Positions 37,343 through 46,775 are shown, counted from the first letter of the stretch. The stretch: DNA of 64,000 bases from Terrisporobacter sp. (GCA_029851945.1 JARKUZ010000091.1:8370-72369), one strand, 5' to 3'. Notes: a model not told the origin generated them from the letters alone. Translations and numbers: made by a program.

Positions 37343-37954
37343 TTATCTTACTAGGAATTGTAAAATACCCGTACTGACTGCATTTAATAGTAATTGTAAA
37401 AATGCACAAATTATTATTATAATAATACCATTTAATAAAAATCTTTTACCTAAAAATAAAATTCCTTCTCTTCTTCCTTTTTTATATTCCTCGTAAATAT
37501 TTCTAATATAGTATAAACTTATTACAATAAGTAGTATTGCCCCTGGTATTATAATAAAATTTTTTATGACCATTAGCAATATCATTTTTATACTTTTAAG
37601 TTTCATCAACAGAATACAGCTATTAATAGTATATCCTATTGATAATCCTTTTAATAAAAAACTTATTATAGCTAAAGGAAAGGTAACTACAAATAGTGTT
37701 GATAAAACTATTCCACCTAGAAACATTATATCTTGTCTCAAATTTGAAAATACTACAGCACCTATATCAATGTTACTTCCTTGACTATAATAGCTATTTA
37801 GGCTATTTATACTATCTAATACTATATCTTGTCCATTTGTAAAAATCTTATTTAAATAGGTACCTATAGCTGTAAATATAATAAATATGACACCTATATA
37901 GATTATTTCTCTGCTAATTATATAATTATCTTTTTTTCTTATTGTTTTTCTCAA
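37343..37954 (-). CDS. spoIIM: Stage II sporulation protein M
   Basis: Polytopic membrane protein of the SpoIID-SpoIIM-SpoIIP engulfment machine that remodels septal peptidoglycan. 203 residues with about five membrane helices, the first near residues 13-30 (REIIYIGVIFIIFTAIGTYL). The start is TTG (37954-37952) after GAGGAGG with an eight-base spacer. That ribosome site is one arm of a perfect 13-bp inverted repeat with sequence just after the nudix gene, so translation may be controlled. Confidence 0.92.
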   Translation of the reverse strand: MRKTIRKKDNYIISREIIYIGVIFIIFTAIGTYLNKIFTNGQDIVLDSINSLNSYYSQGSNIDIGAVVFSNLRQDIMFLGGIVLSTLFVVTFPLAIISFLLKGLSIGYTINSCILLMKLKSIKMILLMVIKNFIIIPGAILLIVISLYYIRNIYEEYKKGRREGILFLGKRFLLNGIIIIIICAFLQLLLNAVSTGILQFLVR

Positions 37955-37958
37955 ATTT

Positions 37959-38009
37959 ATAACCTCCTCTTATCCTAACATATATTTATGTTAATTAAGA
38001 GGAGGTTAT
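37959..38009 (-). repeat. Inverted repeat that can mask the spoIIM ribosome site
   Basis: ATAACCTCCTCTT (37959-37971) and AAGAGGAGGTTAT (37997-38009), exact complements with 25 bases between, and a nested TAACAT/ATGTTA stem inside. On the minus-strand transcript the downstream arm is the spoIIM Shine-Dalgarno sequence and the upstream arm lies 3 bases after the nudix stop. No T run follows, so it is not a standard terminator. Confidence 0.65.
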
Positions 38010-38012
38010 GCT

Positions 38013-38543
38013 TTATATTAATTCTTTACTTAATAATAATCCTATTACAGTTTTTGAATCACATATTTCATTTTCATATACCATTTTATAAGCATCTTCT
38101 ATATCTATCTCACATACTTCTAAAAACTCATCTTCATCAAGTTTGCTTTCACCTGGTGTTAGCCCTTTTGCAAGATATATGAAGACTAACTGATTAGAAA
38201 ATCCTGGTGTTGTATAATATTTATGTATTAATTTTAGACTATCTACACTATAACCTGTTTCTTCTTTTAGTTCTCTTATAGCACAGTCTAAAGGTGTTTC
38301 TCCTATTTCTACTTTACCAGCGGGTAATTCATATAAAAATTGTTCAATTGCTTTTCTATACTGCTTGACTAATACTATTTTATTATCCTCAGTTATAGCT
38401 ACAATAGCTACAGCCCCATTATGTTCTATAATCTCTCTTTTCTGGTATCCCTTATTAGGCACTTCTACAGTATCTACTCTCAATTGAATAGTTTTTCCTG
38501 TATAAATTAAATCACTACTTACTGTAGTTTCTTTTGTTATCAT
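38013..38543 (-). CDS. ADP-ribose pyrophosphatase, Nudix family
   Basis: Hydrolyses ADP-ribose or related nucleoside diphosphate sugars. The Nudix box is complete: G-x5-E-x7-R-E-x2-E-E-x-G as in GKVEIGETPLDCAIRELKEE followed by TG. About 176 residues, NudF-like, with KLDEDEFLEV typical of ADP-ribose pyrophosphatases. The ATG at 38543 follows GGAGGTTTGTG; it overlaps the DUF3866 gene by 29 bases. Confidence 0.9.
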   Translation of the reverse strand: MITKETTVSSDLIYTGKTIQLRVDTVEVPNKGYQKREIIEHNGAVAIVAITEDNKIVLVKQYRKAIEQFLYELPAGKVEIGETPLDCAIRELKEETGYSVDSLKLIHKYYTTPGFSNQLVFIYLAKGLTPGESKLDEDEFLEVCEIDIEDAYKMVYENEICDSKTVIGLLLSKELI

Positions 38544-39612
38544 CACAAACCTCCATTAAGTAATATGCTGCAGTACTAGCTGCATCAAAGAATTCCTTAT
38601 CTTGTTCGTAATTTCTGCCCATACTTCTAACTTTAAGCCCAAAGTAGTCTAAGTCTTCCCTACATTTATTATTTTCCAAGTATATAATATTATGCTTTTC
38701 AAATAATCTATTTTCTTTTATTTGGTCTTTTATATATTCAAAATTTTCTTTATCATAAATTGTTACAGGTATGTTAACCCCAACATTCACAATTTCTCTA
38801 AAAATAGTCATAGCATGATGAGATATTCCTTTATGTCTATCTCTTTTATCAGCAAAACTTATCCTAGGAATAGCTATAGGCATTCCTCTAAGCTTCTTAA
38901 CCGCATCTAAAATTGGACCTTGTTCTATACCTGTAAATCCATATTTAGTTCCTGTACCTGCTATACCTGGACCCATACTAACAAATACTGCATCTGCCTT
39001 TAATATTTCTTTTGCAGTAATTAATGCTGTATATATATTGATACATTCATAGTCTCCACCAAATGCATTCCCAATAGTAATTGTATTATCAATTAGTTTT
39101 TTTTCTTTTAAGTTTTGTACATTTTTACTTAAATATATTGGAAGTGCAGCTCCATCTGTCATTATATAGACTAACTTTTTATTTGAATTATGTCTTTTAT
39201 ATGATGCAACAAATGGTGTCAACATACTATGAAGTGTACCTACTACTACAGGCATTTCATCTAAACTTACAAAGTCATTAATAATATCATGATACTTACT
39301 TTCATGATCTTCTACTGCATCTATCTTTATTTGATAAGGAGTATATCTAAGCTTCATTATGTGCCCACCATCAGATAAATCCGATTCCATATTATTTAAA
39401 TTTGAAATCACAAAATGATATCCACCAGTTCCTAAGCTTAACTCAACAGCAGTAGTATTTAAAATAACTTTATCTCCTACTTTTATGTTTCCACATATTT
39501 TAGGATAGTTGTACGCTCTTTGTATATCACCATTTATATTCACTCTTATATCATCTAATACTTCACTACTATCTACTATTGATTCAACTATTCCTAGTTT
39601 TTTACTAATCAT
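38515..39612 (-). CDS. DUF3866-family protein
   Basis: Conserved Firmicute/actinobacterial protein of unknown function (DUF3866), 365 residues. Characteristic stretches: AVELSLGTGGYHFVI, KLRYTPYQIK, MLTPFVASYK, VFVSMGPGIAGTGTKYGFTG and HKGISHHAMT. It shows no membrane helix and no known catalytic signature. It sits between a MraY-like enzyme and a nudix hydrolase in the steAB operon. Confidence 0.85.
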   Translation of the reverse strand: MISKKLGIVESIVDSSEVLDDIRVNINGDIQRAYNYPKICGNIKVGDKVILNTTAVELSLGTGGYHFVISNLNNMESDLSDGGHIMKLRYTPYQIKIDAVEDHESKYHDIINDFVSLDEMPVVVGTLHSMLTPFVASYKRHNSNKKLVYIMTDGAALPIYLSKNVQNLKEKKLIDNTITIGNAFGGDYECINIYTALITAKEILKADAVFVSMGPGIAGTGTKYGFTGIEQGPILDAVKKLRGMPIAIPRISFADKRDRHKGISHHAMTIFREIVNVGVNIPVTIYDKENFEYIKDQIKENRLFEKHNIIYLENNKCREDLDYFGLKVRSMGRNYEQDKEFFDAASTAAYYLMEVCDDNKRNYSK

Positions 39613-39616
39613 AAGA

Positions 39617-40441
39617 TTACCTTCCTAATCTATCAATAAAGTTTAATACTTTATTTTTTTCTATAATTTTAGTTAAAGAGAATTTTTCAGTAAATATATG
39701 AATTAATATTAAAAATACTAACCAACCTAGCCTCACATTTAAAGTATATCCAAAAGCCATAAGTATACCTATAGAAATTCCTAATACATTTGAGCCGGTA
39801 TCTCCCATCATTGCTTTTGCTTTTAAATCGTAATTAAAATATGCAAGAACATTTGGTAGAATAAGAAGTGGTAATATTTTTATATATCCTGTCAATGTAA
39901 CAAAAATTGTTATCATTATTACTAAATAAGCTTTTATTGCTCTACCTGGTCTTAAATCAAATAAATTCATTAAATTTGTTGATAGAGCTATGATTAGAGT
40001 ATTCACAATAATATCAGTTATATTTTTTGATATTGCTACTGATATTATAAGTCCTACAAACCCTCCAAATAGTGCTTTAAATCCTCCTGTTGTAAGTCTA
40101 CCTTTAAATAAACTCTTAAAGTGGCCTTTTAATCCACTTACATCTCTATTACCTATTATATCGTCTAGTATACCTGCAAAAAACATACATACTATTCCAA
40201 ATATAAATAAAAATAAACACAATAAACCTATAGCATCAACAGTAAAGAATGCTAATATTATTCCATTTATAATTAGCATAGGAAGAAATACTATCCCCAT
40301 ACTTACAGGTATCATCTCACCCTTGTAATTCGGTCTAATTACATTACTATCAATTAATAAATTTTTGAATAAAGGTATCATTAGATATGTGCCTGATAAT
40401 CCTAAGATGAATATTATCCCTCTAAATATATAAGAATACAA
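39617..40441 (-). CDS. MraY/WecA-like sugar-phosphate transferase
   Basis: Integral membrane protein of the glycosyltransferase-4 family (phospho-N-acetylmuramoyl-pentapeptide transferase-like). 274 residues, about eight to nine helices, with conserved acidic stretches AGILDDIIGNRD and MMGDTGSNVLG. It is shorter than true MraY, and the substrate loop is reduced, so it may make another lipid-linked sugar. The start is TTG at 40441 after GGAGG. It lies next to a GT2 glycosyltransferase, suggesting a shared surface-glycan path. Confidence 0.85.
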   Translation of the reverse strand: MYSYIFRGIIFILGLSGTYLMIPLFKNLLIDSNVIRPNYKGEMIPVSMGIVFLPMLIINGIILAFFTVDAIGLLCLFLFIFGIVCMFFAGILDDIIGNRDVSGLKGHFKSLFKGRLTTGGFKALFGGFVGLIISVAISKNITDIIVNTLIIALSTNLMNLFDLRPGRAIKAYLVIMITIFVTLTGYIKILPLLILPNVLAYFNYDLKAKAMMGDTGSNVLGISIGILMAFGYTLNVRLGWLVFLILIHIFTEKFSLTKIIEKNKVLNFIDRLGR

Positions 40442-40445
40442 TATA

Positions 40446-41138
40446 TTACCTCCATTCTTTTTTCTTTTGTCTTAATACTTTTTTAATATGATAATATTGT
40501 TTACCTCTATGTATAAAACCTTTTAGATCTCGTCCTGTTTCACTATGAGTCATATTAACAAGGACTTCTTTGATTCTATACCCATGCTTTAATATATCAA
40601 TTGTCATTCCAACTTCAACCCCATAGCCATATGGTATCTCGTCGAATTTTTCTAGTACTTCTTTCTTGAATAGCCTTTGTCCAGATAAAGTTGCATCTAG
40701 ATCTACACCTGTCATCTCAAGTACTGACTCTTTAGCAAGACCCTTTACAAATCCAAGTCCTCCTTTTTTCTTTGCAGGAGGGAATTTAGCTATTATTACA
40801 TCTGCTTCATCATTTAATATAGGTGTTATTAGTTTTGCTACTTCTCTAGAAGAACTTCCAAGATCTGCATCTAAAAAACCTATTATGTCCCCTTTCTCCA
40901 TAGCAACCTTTAAACCGTTATTTAAAGCATAACCCTTTCCTCTATTTTTATCCTGAGTTATTACTGTTACTTTATCACTTTGAACTTCTTTTGCTATTTT
41001 TGATGTATTATCACTTGAACCATCATCAACAACAATTATCTCACTGATTTCTTCTATATTTTTTATATTTTCTAGTGTATCTTTTATTTTATTTTCTTCA
41101 TTATATGCTGGTATTATTATACTTATATAAGGATTCAT
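40446..41138 (-). CDS. Glycosyltransferase family 2
   Basis: Inverting GT-A glycosyltransferase: ISIIIPAYNEENKI at the N-terminus, VDDGSSDNT for nucleotide-sugar binding, and GFLDADLGSS as the DxD-type metal site. 230 residues with no membrane helices, like dolichyl-phosphate-sugar synthase-type enzymes. Four bases separate it from the MraY-like gene; they are probably translated together. Acceptor unknown. Confidence 0.9.
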   Translation of the reverse strand: MNPYISIIIPAYNEENKIKDTLENIKNIEEISEIIVVDDGSSDNTSKIAKEVQSDKVTVITQDKNRGKGYALNNGLKVAMEKGDIIGFLDADLGSSSREVAKLITPILNDEADVIIAKFPPAKKKGGLGFVKGLAKESVLEMTGVDLDATLSGQRLFKKEVLEKFDEIPYGYGVEVGMTIDILKHGYRIKEVLVNMTHSETGRDLKGFIHRGKQYYHIKKVLRQKKKEWR

Positions 41139-41155
41139 TTTTTATCTCCTTTATA

Positions 41156-42037
41156 CTAATTGTTTTTGTAAGCCATTATTTCTTTTGCTAATTCAGATTC
41201 TCCATAATTACCTACTATATTTTGATTTTTTAATAAAGTAGTTAAAGAAACTTTACCTATACCTTCATTTATATTATCTATAGTTGATATATTATTTTGA
41301 GAATATAAGTTTAATATTGTTGTATCTACATTACTTTGTGTAACTGCTACTAAATATTTATTCTTTTCTTTTAAACTATCTACTAATATTTTTTCTTTTG
41401 TAGCAAATTTTTCTTTAGCATCTTCCCCAGTTAATTCTCCTAATAATACAACTGAATCAAAATCTTGATATTTATTTTCATTGATGCTATTAATCTTTAT
41501 TACACCTAAATCTTCAAGAGCATGTAATTGATCATAAGCTTTGATATCACTTAAAGAATTTACTATGTATTTAATTACATCTTCTGATGATTTAAAAGTC
41601 ATATTTAATTCCTTAGATAATTCTGTTAACTTTTCATTATCATTTACATTGTCTTTGATAATTATATTAAAAGCTAAAGTTCCATTAGAATTATTTATAG
41701 CTTTTTCTATTTCTTCACTATAATCATGATTTTCGTTTGTAAGTATTATTCCTGTATTTTTATCTGTTAATACGTTTTGAGTTAATAGATTTATATTTTT
41801 ATTAACATATGATTTTACATCATTTATATTATTATTTAAATTTTCTATTTTTGATTGTAAAGTTTTATTCTTATCCTTTAATGTATCAAATTCTGTATTA
41901 AAACTTTCTAATACCTCATTTTGTTGTTTTGCTAATTCTTGGTCATAATTCAAGTTGAAACCAACTAGTATACCTACTCCTAAAGCTACAAATATAGCAC
42001 ATATGGTTACTATATAGTACTTCATATTTATATTCAT
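41156..42037 (-). CDS. SteB / MctB-like membrane-anchored coiled-coil protein
   Basis: One N-terminal membrane helix (about residues 6-27, YYIVTICAIFVALGVGILVG), then a coiled coil (about 35-85), then an alpha/beta domain. This is the architecture of the MctB/SteB family that pairs with SteA in actinobacteria, where SteAB affects cell envelope assembly at the division ring. It directly follows a SteA homologue, which supports the call. 293 residues. A copper-transporter label found for MctB is not supported by any metal motif here. Confidence 0.8.
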   Translation of the reverse strand: MNINMKYYIVTICAIFVALGVGILVGFNLNYDQELAKQQNEVLESFNTEFDTLKDKNKTLQSKIENLNNNINDVKSYVNKNINLLTQNVLTDKNTGIILTNENHDYSEEIEKAINNSNGTLAFNIIIKDNVNDNEKLTELSKELNMTFKSSEDVIKYIVNSLSDIKAYDQLHALEDLGVIKINSINENKYQDFDSVVLLGELTGEDAKEKFATKEKILVDSLKEKNKYLVAVTQSNVDTTILNLYSQNNISTIDNINEGIGKVSLTTLLKNQNIVGNYGESELAKEIMAYKNN

Positions 42038-42059
42038 ATTAATCCTCCTAATTTATATA

Positions 42060-43181
42060 TTACATATTTAATAGTAACTTTAATTTCAATTGCATTATTC
42101 TAATAAACTGTTGCGCTGTTGGTGAAAAAGAAGTAACTATTAGGACTGGAAATAGAGCTGCAATTATTAATGCCCATACATATTTAATTTTTAATTTACT
42201 TTTATAAAGTAAATTTACACCTTTTGCATCTATTAATTTAGATCCTATTTTAAGCCTAACAAGAAATGTACTTGCCATACCTTTTCTTCCTTTTTCTAGG
42301 AAGTCAATCATATTTGAATGTGTTCCAACTGCAACAATAAGTTCTGCACCATATTCATATGCTGTTAGCATTGCTATATCCTCACTAGTACCTGGTGCTG
42401 GAAATACTATAGCATCTAATCCTAGATCTTGAATTCTTTTTAATCCTGGTGCCCTACCATCTACATAAGCATGTACTACTATTTCTCCTGCCTTTTTTAG
42501 TGTTTCATCACTAACACTATCCATATCTCCAACTATTACATCTGGTATATATCCAAATTCAACTAGTGCATCAGCTCCACCGTCAACACCAACTAAAACT
42601 GGTTTTACTTCCTCTATATAAGAAATTATTGTACTCAGATCTTCTTTATAATCCTGTCCTCTTACAACTACTAAAACATGTCTATCTTTATACTTTGTTT
42701 TCACTTTAGGAATTTCTACTTCTCCTAAGATAAAACCTTTTTCTTTTTTAGCATATTCTATAGTGTTATCGATAAATCTATCTAATTCTACAGACATATT
42801 ATCATAAGCTTCTTTAATCTTTACTGATACTTTTTCTTTATCAAGTACATTACCCTGTCCTAAAAGTTGTCCATCTCTATAGATTTGCCCATTGTTTACT
42901 TCTATTATTTGTCCTTCTTCTAAATTATCAAATAATTCTTGTCCAACATTATCTATAATTAAAATATTTTTATCTGTTAATATTCCTGGCCCTTTATTGG
43001 GATATTTACCACTTATAGAAGGTGCTGCATTTATGACTAGTTTGACTTTACCCTCGACTAAAGAATTGGCAGCAACCTCATCTATATCCATATGATTTAT
43101 TACTGCAATTTCTCCACCTGTAAGTCTTTTTGCAAGCCTTTTAGTTTTTCTATCTACCTTTATAGGGGCTTCGACTCTCAT
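42060..43181 (-). CDS. SteA-like protein with thiamin-pyrophosphokinase-like fold
   Basis: 373 residues. The N-terminal half has VDRKTKRLAKRLTGGEIAVI and ILIIDNVGQELFDNL. The central part resembles the thiamin pyrophosphokinase catalytic domain (VGVDGGADALVEFGYIPDVI, VGDMDSVSD), and PAPGTSEDIAMLTAYEYGA follows. A C-terminal membrane helix is near residue 335 (IKYVWALIIAALFPVLIV). This is the SteA layout. First gene of the long run down to pdp. Confidence 0.85.
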   Translation of the reverse strand: MRVEAPIKVDRKTKRLAKRLTGGEIAVINHMDIDEVAANSLVEGKVKLVINAAPSISGKYPNKGPGILTDKNILIIDNVGQELFDNLEEGQIIEVNNGQIYRDGQLLGQGNVLDKEKVSVKIKEAYDNMSVELDRFIDNTIEYAKKEKGFILGEVEIPKVKTKYKDRHVLVVVRGQDYKEDLSTIISYIEEVKPVLVGVDGGADALVEFGYIPDVIVGDMDSVSDETLKKAGEIVVHAYVDGRAPGLKRIQDLGLDAIVFPAPGTSEDIAMLTAYEYGAELIVAVGTHSNMIDFLEKGRKGMASTFLVRLKIGSKLIDAKGVNLLYKSKLKIKYVWALIIAALFPVLIVTSFSPTAQQFIRIMQLKLKLLLNM

Positions 43182-43280
43182 TTTCTAACCTCCGATATTT
43201 TATTAAAATCTTATAACATTATAACATTAATTAAGAACAAAGGAAATATTTTATAGTTTTATAAGTTATTATATGTTTTT

Positions 43281-44525
43281 TTATTTCTTAGTACCAAATT
43301 TCTGTATTCTTTGTACTTTATCTGACAATATATTTTTTTCATTTATCTCTGGGCTTTCTATTACTTCTTCCAATAGATAATTAAGTATCTGGCCAACTCT
43401 TTCATTTTTATATCCTAATGATATAATATCGTTGCCATTTATTTTTAAATTTTTCATCGTGTAACATTCATTATTTTCTTCAATTTCATGTAATATATCT
43501 ATAATTTTATTAAAATGTTTTTCATTATCATAAATTACCTTATTTATATCTAAATAGATTTTAAATAAATCTATATCTATCTTATTTAATATTTTTTTCA
43601 CATTAATTTTATCTAGTTTTTCTACTTCAATTTTATTTATACATTCTAAAAGTATCTTTTCTGTTTTTGTTATTTTTTTAGAATAAACCAATTCATTACA
43701 TATATTTTTACAATTAATATTTAATTCTTTTATCATATAGTCAATTATTGTTAATCTTTTTATCAAATCTTTTTCTATTTTATTTAATATAGTGATTTTT
43801 TCAAATAACTTATCTATTTTTTTATTATCAGTTTCTGTTGAAATATTTAAATAATTAAATATCCTTGTTTTAAATAAGTATATTAAGTTTTGAGGATTAT
43901 CACTTAAAATTATTTTACTGAATTCATCTGTTATTCTCTCTAGACTTATATTTTTTATTATATGTGCATTATCATAAATAGCTTTAAGGGTATTTTCTTC
44001 TATATGAAAATCTAATTTGCTAGCAAATCTTATCGCTCTTATCATTCTTAATCCATCTTCACTAAATCTTTCCTCTGGATTTCCTACTGTTTTAATAATC
44101 TTTTTATTTATATCTAATTTGCCTCCAAATATATCTATCAACCCATTTTTTTCATTATAGGCCATTGCATTTATAGTAAAATCTCTTCTTTTTAAATCTT
44201 CTTCTAAATTACTAGTAAATTCAACTTTCTCTGGTCTTCTATGGTCTTTATATTCACCTTCTACCCTATATGTAGTTATTTCATAAATCTCATTATCAAT
44301 TACCACGCTTACAGTTCCATGATCTATACCAGTTTCTATGCATTTATATTCTTTAAATATCTCCATTATTTTTTTTGGACTTGCACTAGTAGTTATGTCA
44401 TAATCATGAGGTTTTATTCCAATCACACTATCTCTTACACATCCACCTACAATAAAAGCTTCATAATCATTTTCATATATCTTGTTTATTATATATTTTA
44501 CTTTTGCAGGTAAAAATATTTTCAC
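43281..44525 (-). CDS. CCA tRNA nucleotidyltransferase / polyA polymerase family
   Basis: Class II nucleotidyltransferase: VGGCVRDSVIGIKPHDYDITTSA with the DxD catalytic pair, then RRDFTINAMAYN, GLIDIFGGKLD and EDGLRMIRAIRFASKL. It adds or repairs CCA ends, or may only be a related polymerase. The C-terminal half is A/T-rich coding and poorly conserved. I take the GTG at 44525, nine bases after AGGAG; the ATG at 44534 touches that site. 414 residues. Confidence 0.88.
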   Translation of the reverse strand: MKIFLPAKVKYIINKIYENDYEAFIVGGCVRDSVIGIKPHDYDITTSASPKKIMEIFKEYKCIETGIDHGTVSVVIDNEIYEITTYRVEGEYKDHRRPEKVEFTSNLEEDLKRRDFTINAMAYNEKNGLIDIFGGKLDINKKIIKTVGNPEERFSEDGLRMIRAIRFASKLDFHIEENTLKAIYDNAHIIKNISLERITDEFSKIILSDNPQNLIYLFKTRIFNYLNISTETDNKKIDKLFEKITILNKIEKDLIKRLTIIDYMIKELNINCKNICNELVYSKKITKTEKILLECINKIEVEKLDKINVKKILNKIDIDLFKIYLDINKVIYDNEKHFNKIIDILHEIEENNECYTMKNLKINGNDIISLGYKNERVGQILNYLLEEVIESPEINEKNILSDKVQRIQKFGTKK

Positions 44526-44559
44526 GTTCTGCATCTCCTTATGTTGTTATTTAATTTAT

Positions 44560-44597
44560 TTTAAAAAATAAAGCCTTCTAAATAAATAGAAGGCTTT
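44560..44597 (-). terminator. Terminator downstream of spo0A
   Basis: Perfect 11-bp inverted repeat AAAGCCTTCTA (44570-44580) / TAGAAGGCTTT (44587-44597), with TTTATTTTTT after it on the minus strand. Confidence 0.88.
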
Positions 44598-44615
44598 CAA
44601 TAATCAATTTATAAT

Positions 44616-45428
44616 TTATTTCACCATGCTGTGCTCTAATCTTAATTTATCTGCTATCATTGCTATAAATTCAGAGTTAGTTGGTTTTCCTTTTGTATTA
44701 TGAACTGTATAACCAAATAATTGATTTATTGTATCAACTTTCCCTCTACTCCATGCAACTTCTATTGCATGTCTTATTGCCCTTTCAACTCTACTTGGTG
44801 TAGTGTTATATTTTTTTGCAATGCTTGGGTATAATTCTTTAGTTACAGCACCTAAAAGTTCCACATTATCTATAACCATTTTTATTGCTTCTCTTAGATA
44901 TAAATATCCTTTTATATGAGCTGGAACTCCTATTTCATGAATTATATTTGTTATTTCAGTTTCTATATTTCCAGAATTTTTAACAAAATCATTTCTAGTC
45001 ATTTGTACTTCTTGACTTGATCTTGATTTTGGCTCAGCGCCTATAACTCTATTTGTAACTAATTCTCTGATTCTATTTATAAATATAACAAAATCAAAAG
45101 GTTTTACTATATAATAGTCTGCTCCTAAGTTTATAGCTGTTTGTGTTATTTTATCTTGACCAACTGCAGATAATACTATTATTTTTGGTTGTTTTGGTAA
45201 ATCCATTGAATTTAATTTTTCAATTACACCAAGTCCATCTAAGTGTGGCATAATCACATCTAGAACTAATAAGTCCGGTTGAGTTTTTTGTACTAGGTCG
45301 AGAGCTTCGATACCATCTTTCGCAATTCCTAATATTTCAATATCATCTTCATTAGATAAATATTCCTTTAATAGTTGGCAAAAATCTTTATTATCATCTG
45401 CTAACACTATTTTAATCTTTTCGTTCAC
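44616..45428 (-). CDS. spo0A: Sporulation master regulator Spo0A
   Basis: Response regulator that starts sporulation when phosphorylated. Receiver domain (1-120) with ADDNKDF acidic pocket, phospho-acceptor Asp in [13 protein letters not shown], and the conserved Lys in YIVKPFD. The C-terminal DNA-binding domain shows [20 protein letters not shown], the Spo0A recognition helix. The start is GTG (45428-45426) six bases after GGGGGG, giving 270 residues; the ATG at 45458 lies before the ribosome site. Transcribed from the sigma-H-type promoter at 45491-45520, which carries a 0A box. Confidence 0.97.
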   Translation of the reverse strand: MNEKIKIVLADDNKDFCQLLKEYLSNEDDIEILGIAKDGIEALDLVQKTQPDLLVLDVIMPHLDGLGVIEKLNSMDLPKQPKIIVLSAVGQDKITQTAINLGADYYIVKPFDFVIFINRIRELVTNRVIGAEPKSRSSQEVQMTRNDFVKNSGNIETEITNIIHEIGVPAHIKGYLYLREAIKMVIDNVELLGAVTKELYPSIAKKYNTTPSRVERAIRHAIEVAWSRGKVDTINQLFGYTVHNTKGKPTNSEFIAMIADKLRLEHSMVK

Positions 45429-45490
45429 TAAAATCCCCCCAATAATAAGTTTTTTCATTTTAAATTATTTTCTCTCTTACTCTTTAAGGT

Positions 45491-45520
45491 TTATTCGACA
45501 CTGTAAAATTATATTCCTTC
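45491..45520 (-). promoter_or_regulatory. Sigma-H-type promoter of spo0A with overlapping 0A box
   Basis: Minus strand: -35 GAAGGAATA (45520-45512), 12-base spacer, -10 GTCGAATAA (45499-45491); both match RNAGGAWWW / RNNGAATWW. The exact 0A box TGTCGAA (45500-45494) overlaps the -10, so Spo0A-P could control its own gene. Confidence 0.85.
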
Positions 45521-45547
45521 AAAGTATTAAAATATTTTCTTATCAAT

Positions 45548-46579
45548 TTACAATTTTAACATTTCATCAATAAAAATTCCATATCCTTTTTTAGCATTAT
45601 TTTTAAATACATAAGTTAAGCTGCCAATAAGTTTGTTATTTTGTATTATAGGGGCACCACTCATCCCCTTTACAATTCCTCCTGTATAGTCAATTAATTC
45701 ATTATCGACTACTTTTATTAACATATTATTTTCTTCTTGTATAATTTTTTCTATTTTTATTTTGTATGGTTCTATACTGCCTTTTTTAGATTGGAATAAT
45801 ATATATGCATCTCCTATTTTTATATCCTCTTTGTTACCTATTTCGATAAGAGGTAAATTATTTTCATAGTCAAAATTTAAAAATTTTCCTTTTATACCAT
45901 TATTTGAGTTTATGGAAAAATTTCCTACAGAATTATTATAATTCACAATGCCTTTGATTTGACCTATATTTTTTTTATTTTTTTTTAATATTTCTATACT
46001 AGATGTTTTGTAGATATTTCCTTCTTTTATCTTTAGTAATTTATCTGTATCCATATCACAAATTCCATGTCCTATAGCATAGAATTCATTAGTTTTCGGA
46101 TTATAACAAGTTAATGTACCTATACCTGATATTCTATCTCTAACCCAAACTCCTAATTTATATTTGTTATTTTCATATTTTGTTTTTATTATAGAGGATT
46201 TAGTCTTATTATCCCTATCATAAGTAACTTTAACTTCATCCATACACAGTTTATTTAAAACATTTCCTATATCTTCACTATTATTTATTTTCTCATTTTC
46301 TATAGAAATAATATTATCTCCTATTTTTAATCCACCAATATACTCCACATTATCGTCTTCAAATCCTATTACTAAAGCACCTTCAGTATCTGCTTTGATA
46401 CCAATTATGTTTCCTAAAGGGTATACATATTGCTTATCATATATATTTTTCCCTTTAAATACTTCTGATAATTCACATGACTTAATTTTATAAATATATG
46501 TACTACAAAGTAATATAGTAAAAATTAAAAAAATACTAATTAGTAATTTATTTTTTATTATTTTCATCTTAAATACCAT
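45548..46579 (-). CDS. spoIVB: SpoIVB sporulation serine peptidase
   Basis: Forespore-made S55-family peptidase secreted into the intermembrane space. It has an N-terminal membrane anchor (about residues 10-28), a PDZ-like domain (about 60-120), and a peptidase domain with His in YAIGHGICD and the nucleophile Ser in KGMSGAPII. 343 residues. In Bacillus SpoIVB triggers SpoIVFB to process pro-SigK; here SigK has no pro-sequence, so another substrate (SpoIIQ is known for SpoIVB) is likely. Start: the ATG at 46579 touches AAGGAT, so the in-frame ATG at 46567 is possible. Confidence 0.93.
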   Translation of the reverse strand: MVFKMKIIKNKLLISIFLIFTILLCSTYIYKIKSCELSEVFKGKNIYDKQYVYPLGNIIGIKADTEGALVIGFEDDNVEYIGGLKIGDNIISIENEKINNSEDIGNVLNKLCMDEVKVTYDRDNKTKSSIIKTKYENNKYKLGVWVRDRISGIGTLTCYNPKTNEFYAIGHGICDMDTDKLLKIKEGNIYKTSSIEILKKNKKNIGQIKGIVNYNNSVGNFSINSNNGIKGKFLNFDYENNLPLIEIGNKEDIKIGDAYILFQSKKGSIEPYKIKIEKIIQEENNMLIKVVDNELIDYTGGIVKGMSGAPIIQNNKLIGSLTYVFKNNAKKGYGIFIDEMLKL

Positions 46580-46743
46580 ATCCTTCTAATTATAATTTCT
46601 ATATTATAATTCCATATGATATAAAAAATATTCAACAAAATTAATTAATTCTAAACGTATAGTATAAATCATTGATTTTACTTAGTGTTATCTATTATTA
46701 AAAATTAACAAATAGATATACAACATATTATCATTTCATAGAA

Positions 46744-46775
46744 TAAAAAAAGAATAGAAATCACTTTCTATTCTT
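46744..46775 (-). terminator. Terminator downstream of recN
   Basis: 11-bp perfect inverted repeat (46750-46760 / 46765-46775) with a 4-base loop and TTTTTTT on the minus side. It ends the nusB-to-recN gene group. Confidence 0.8.

Noticed and set aside
37988..38182. Small plus-strand frame starting in the spoIIM inverted repeat
   Set aside because: It is antisense to the nudix gene; its GAGGAGG-like sequence belongs to the spoIIM leader.
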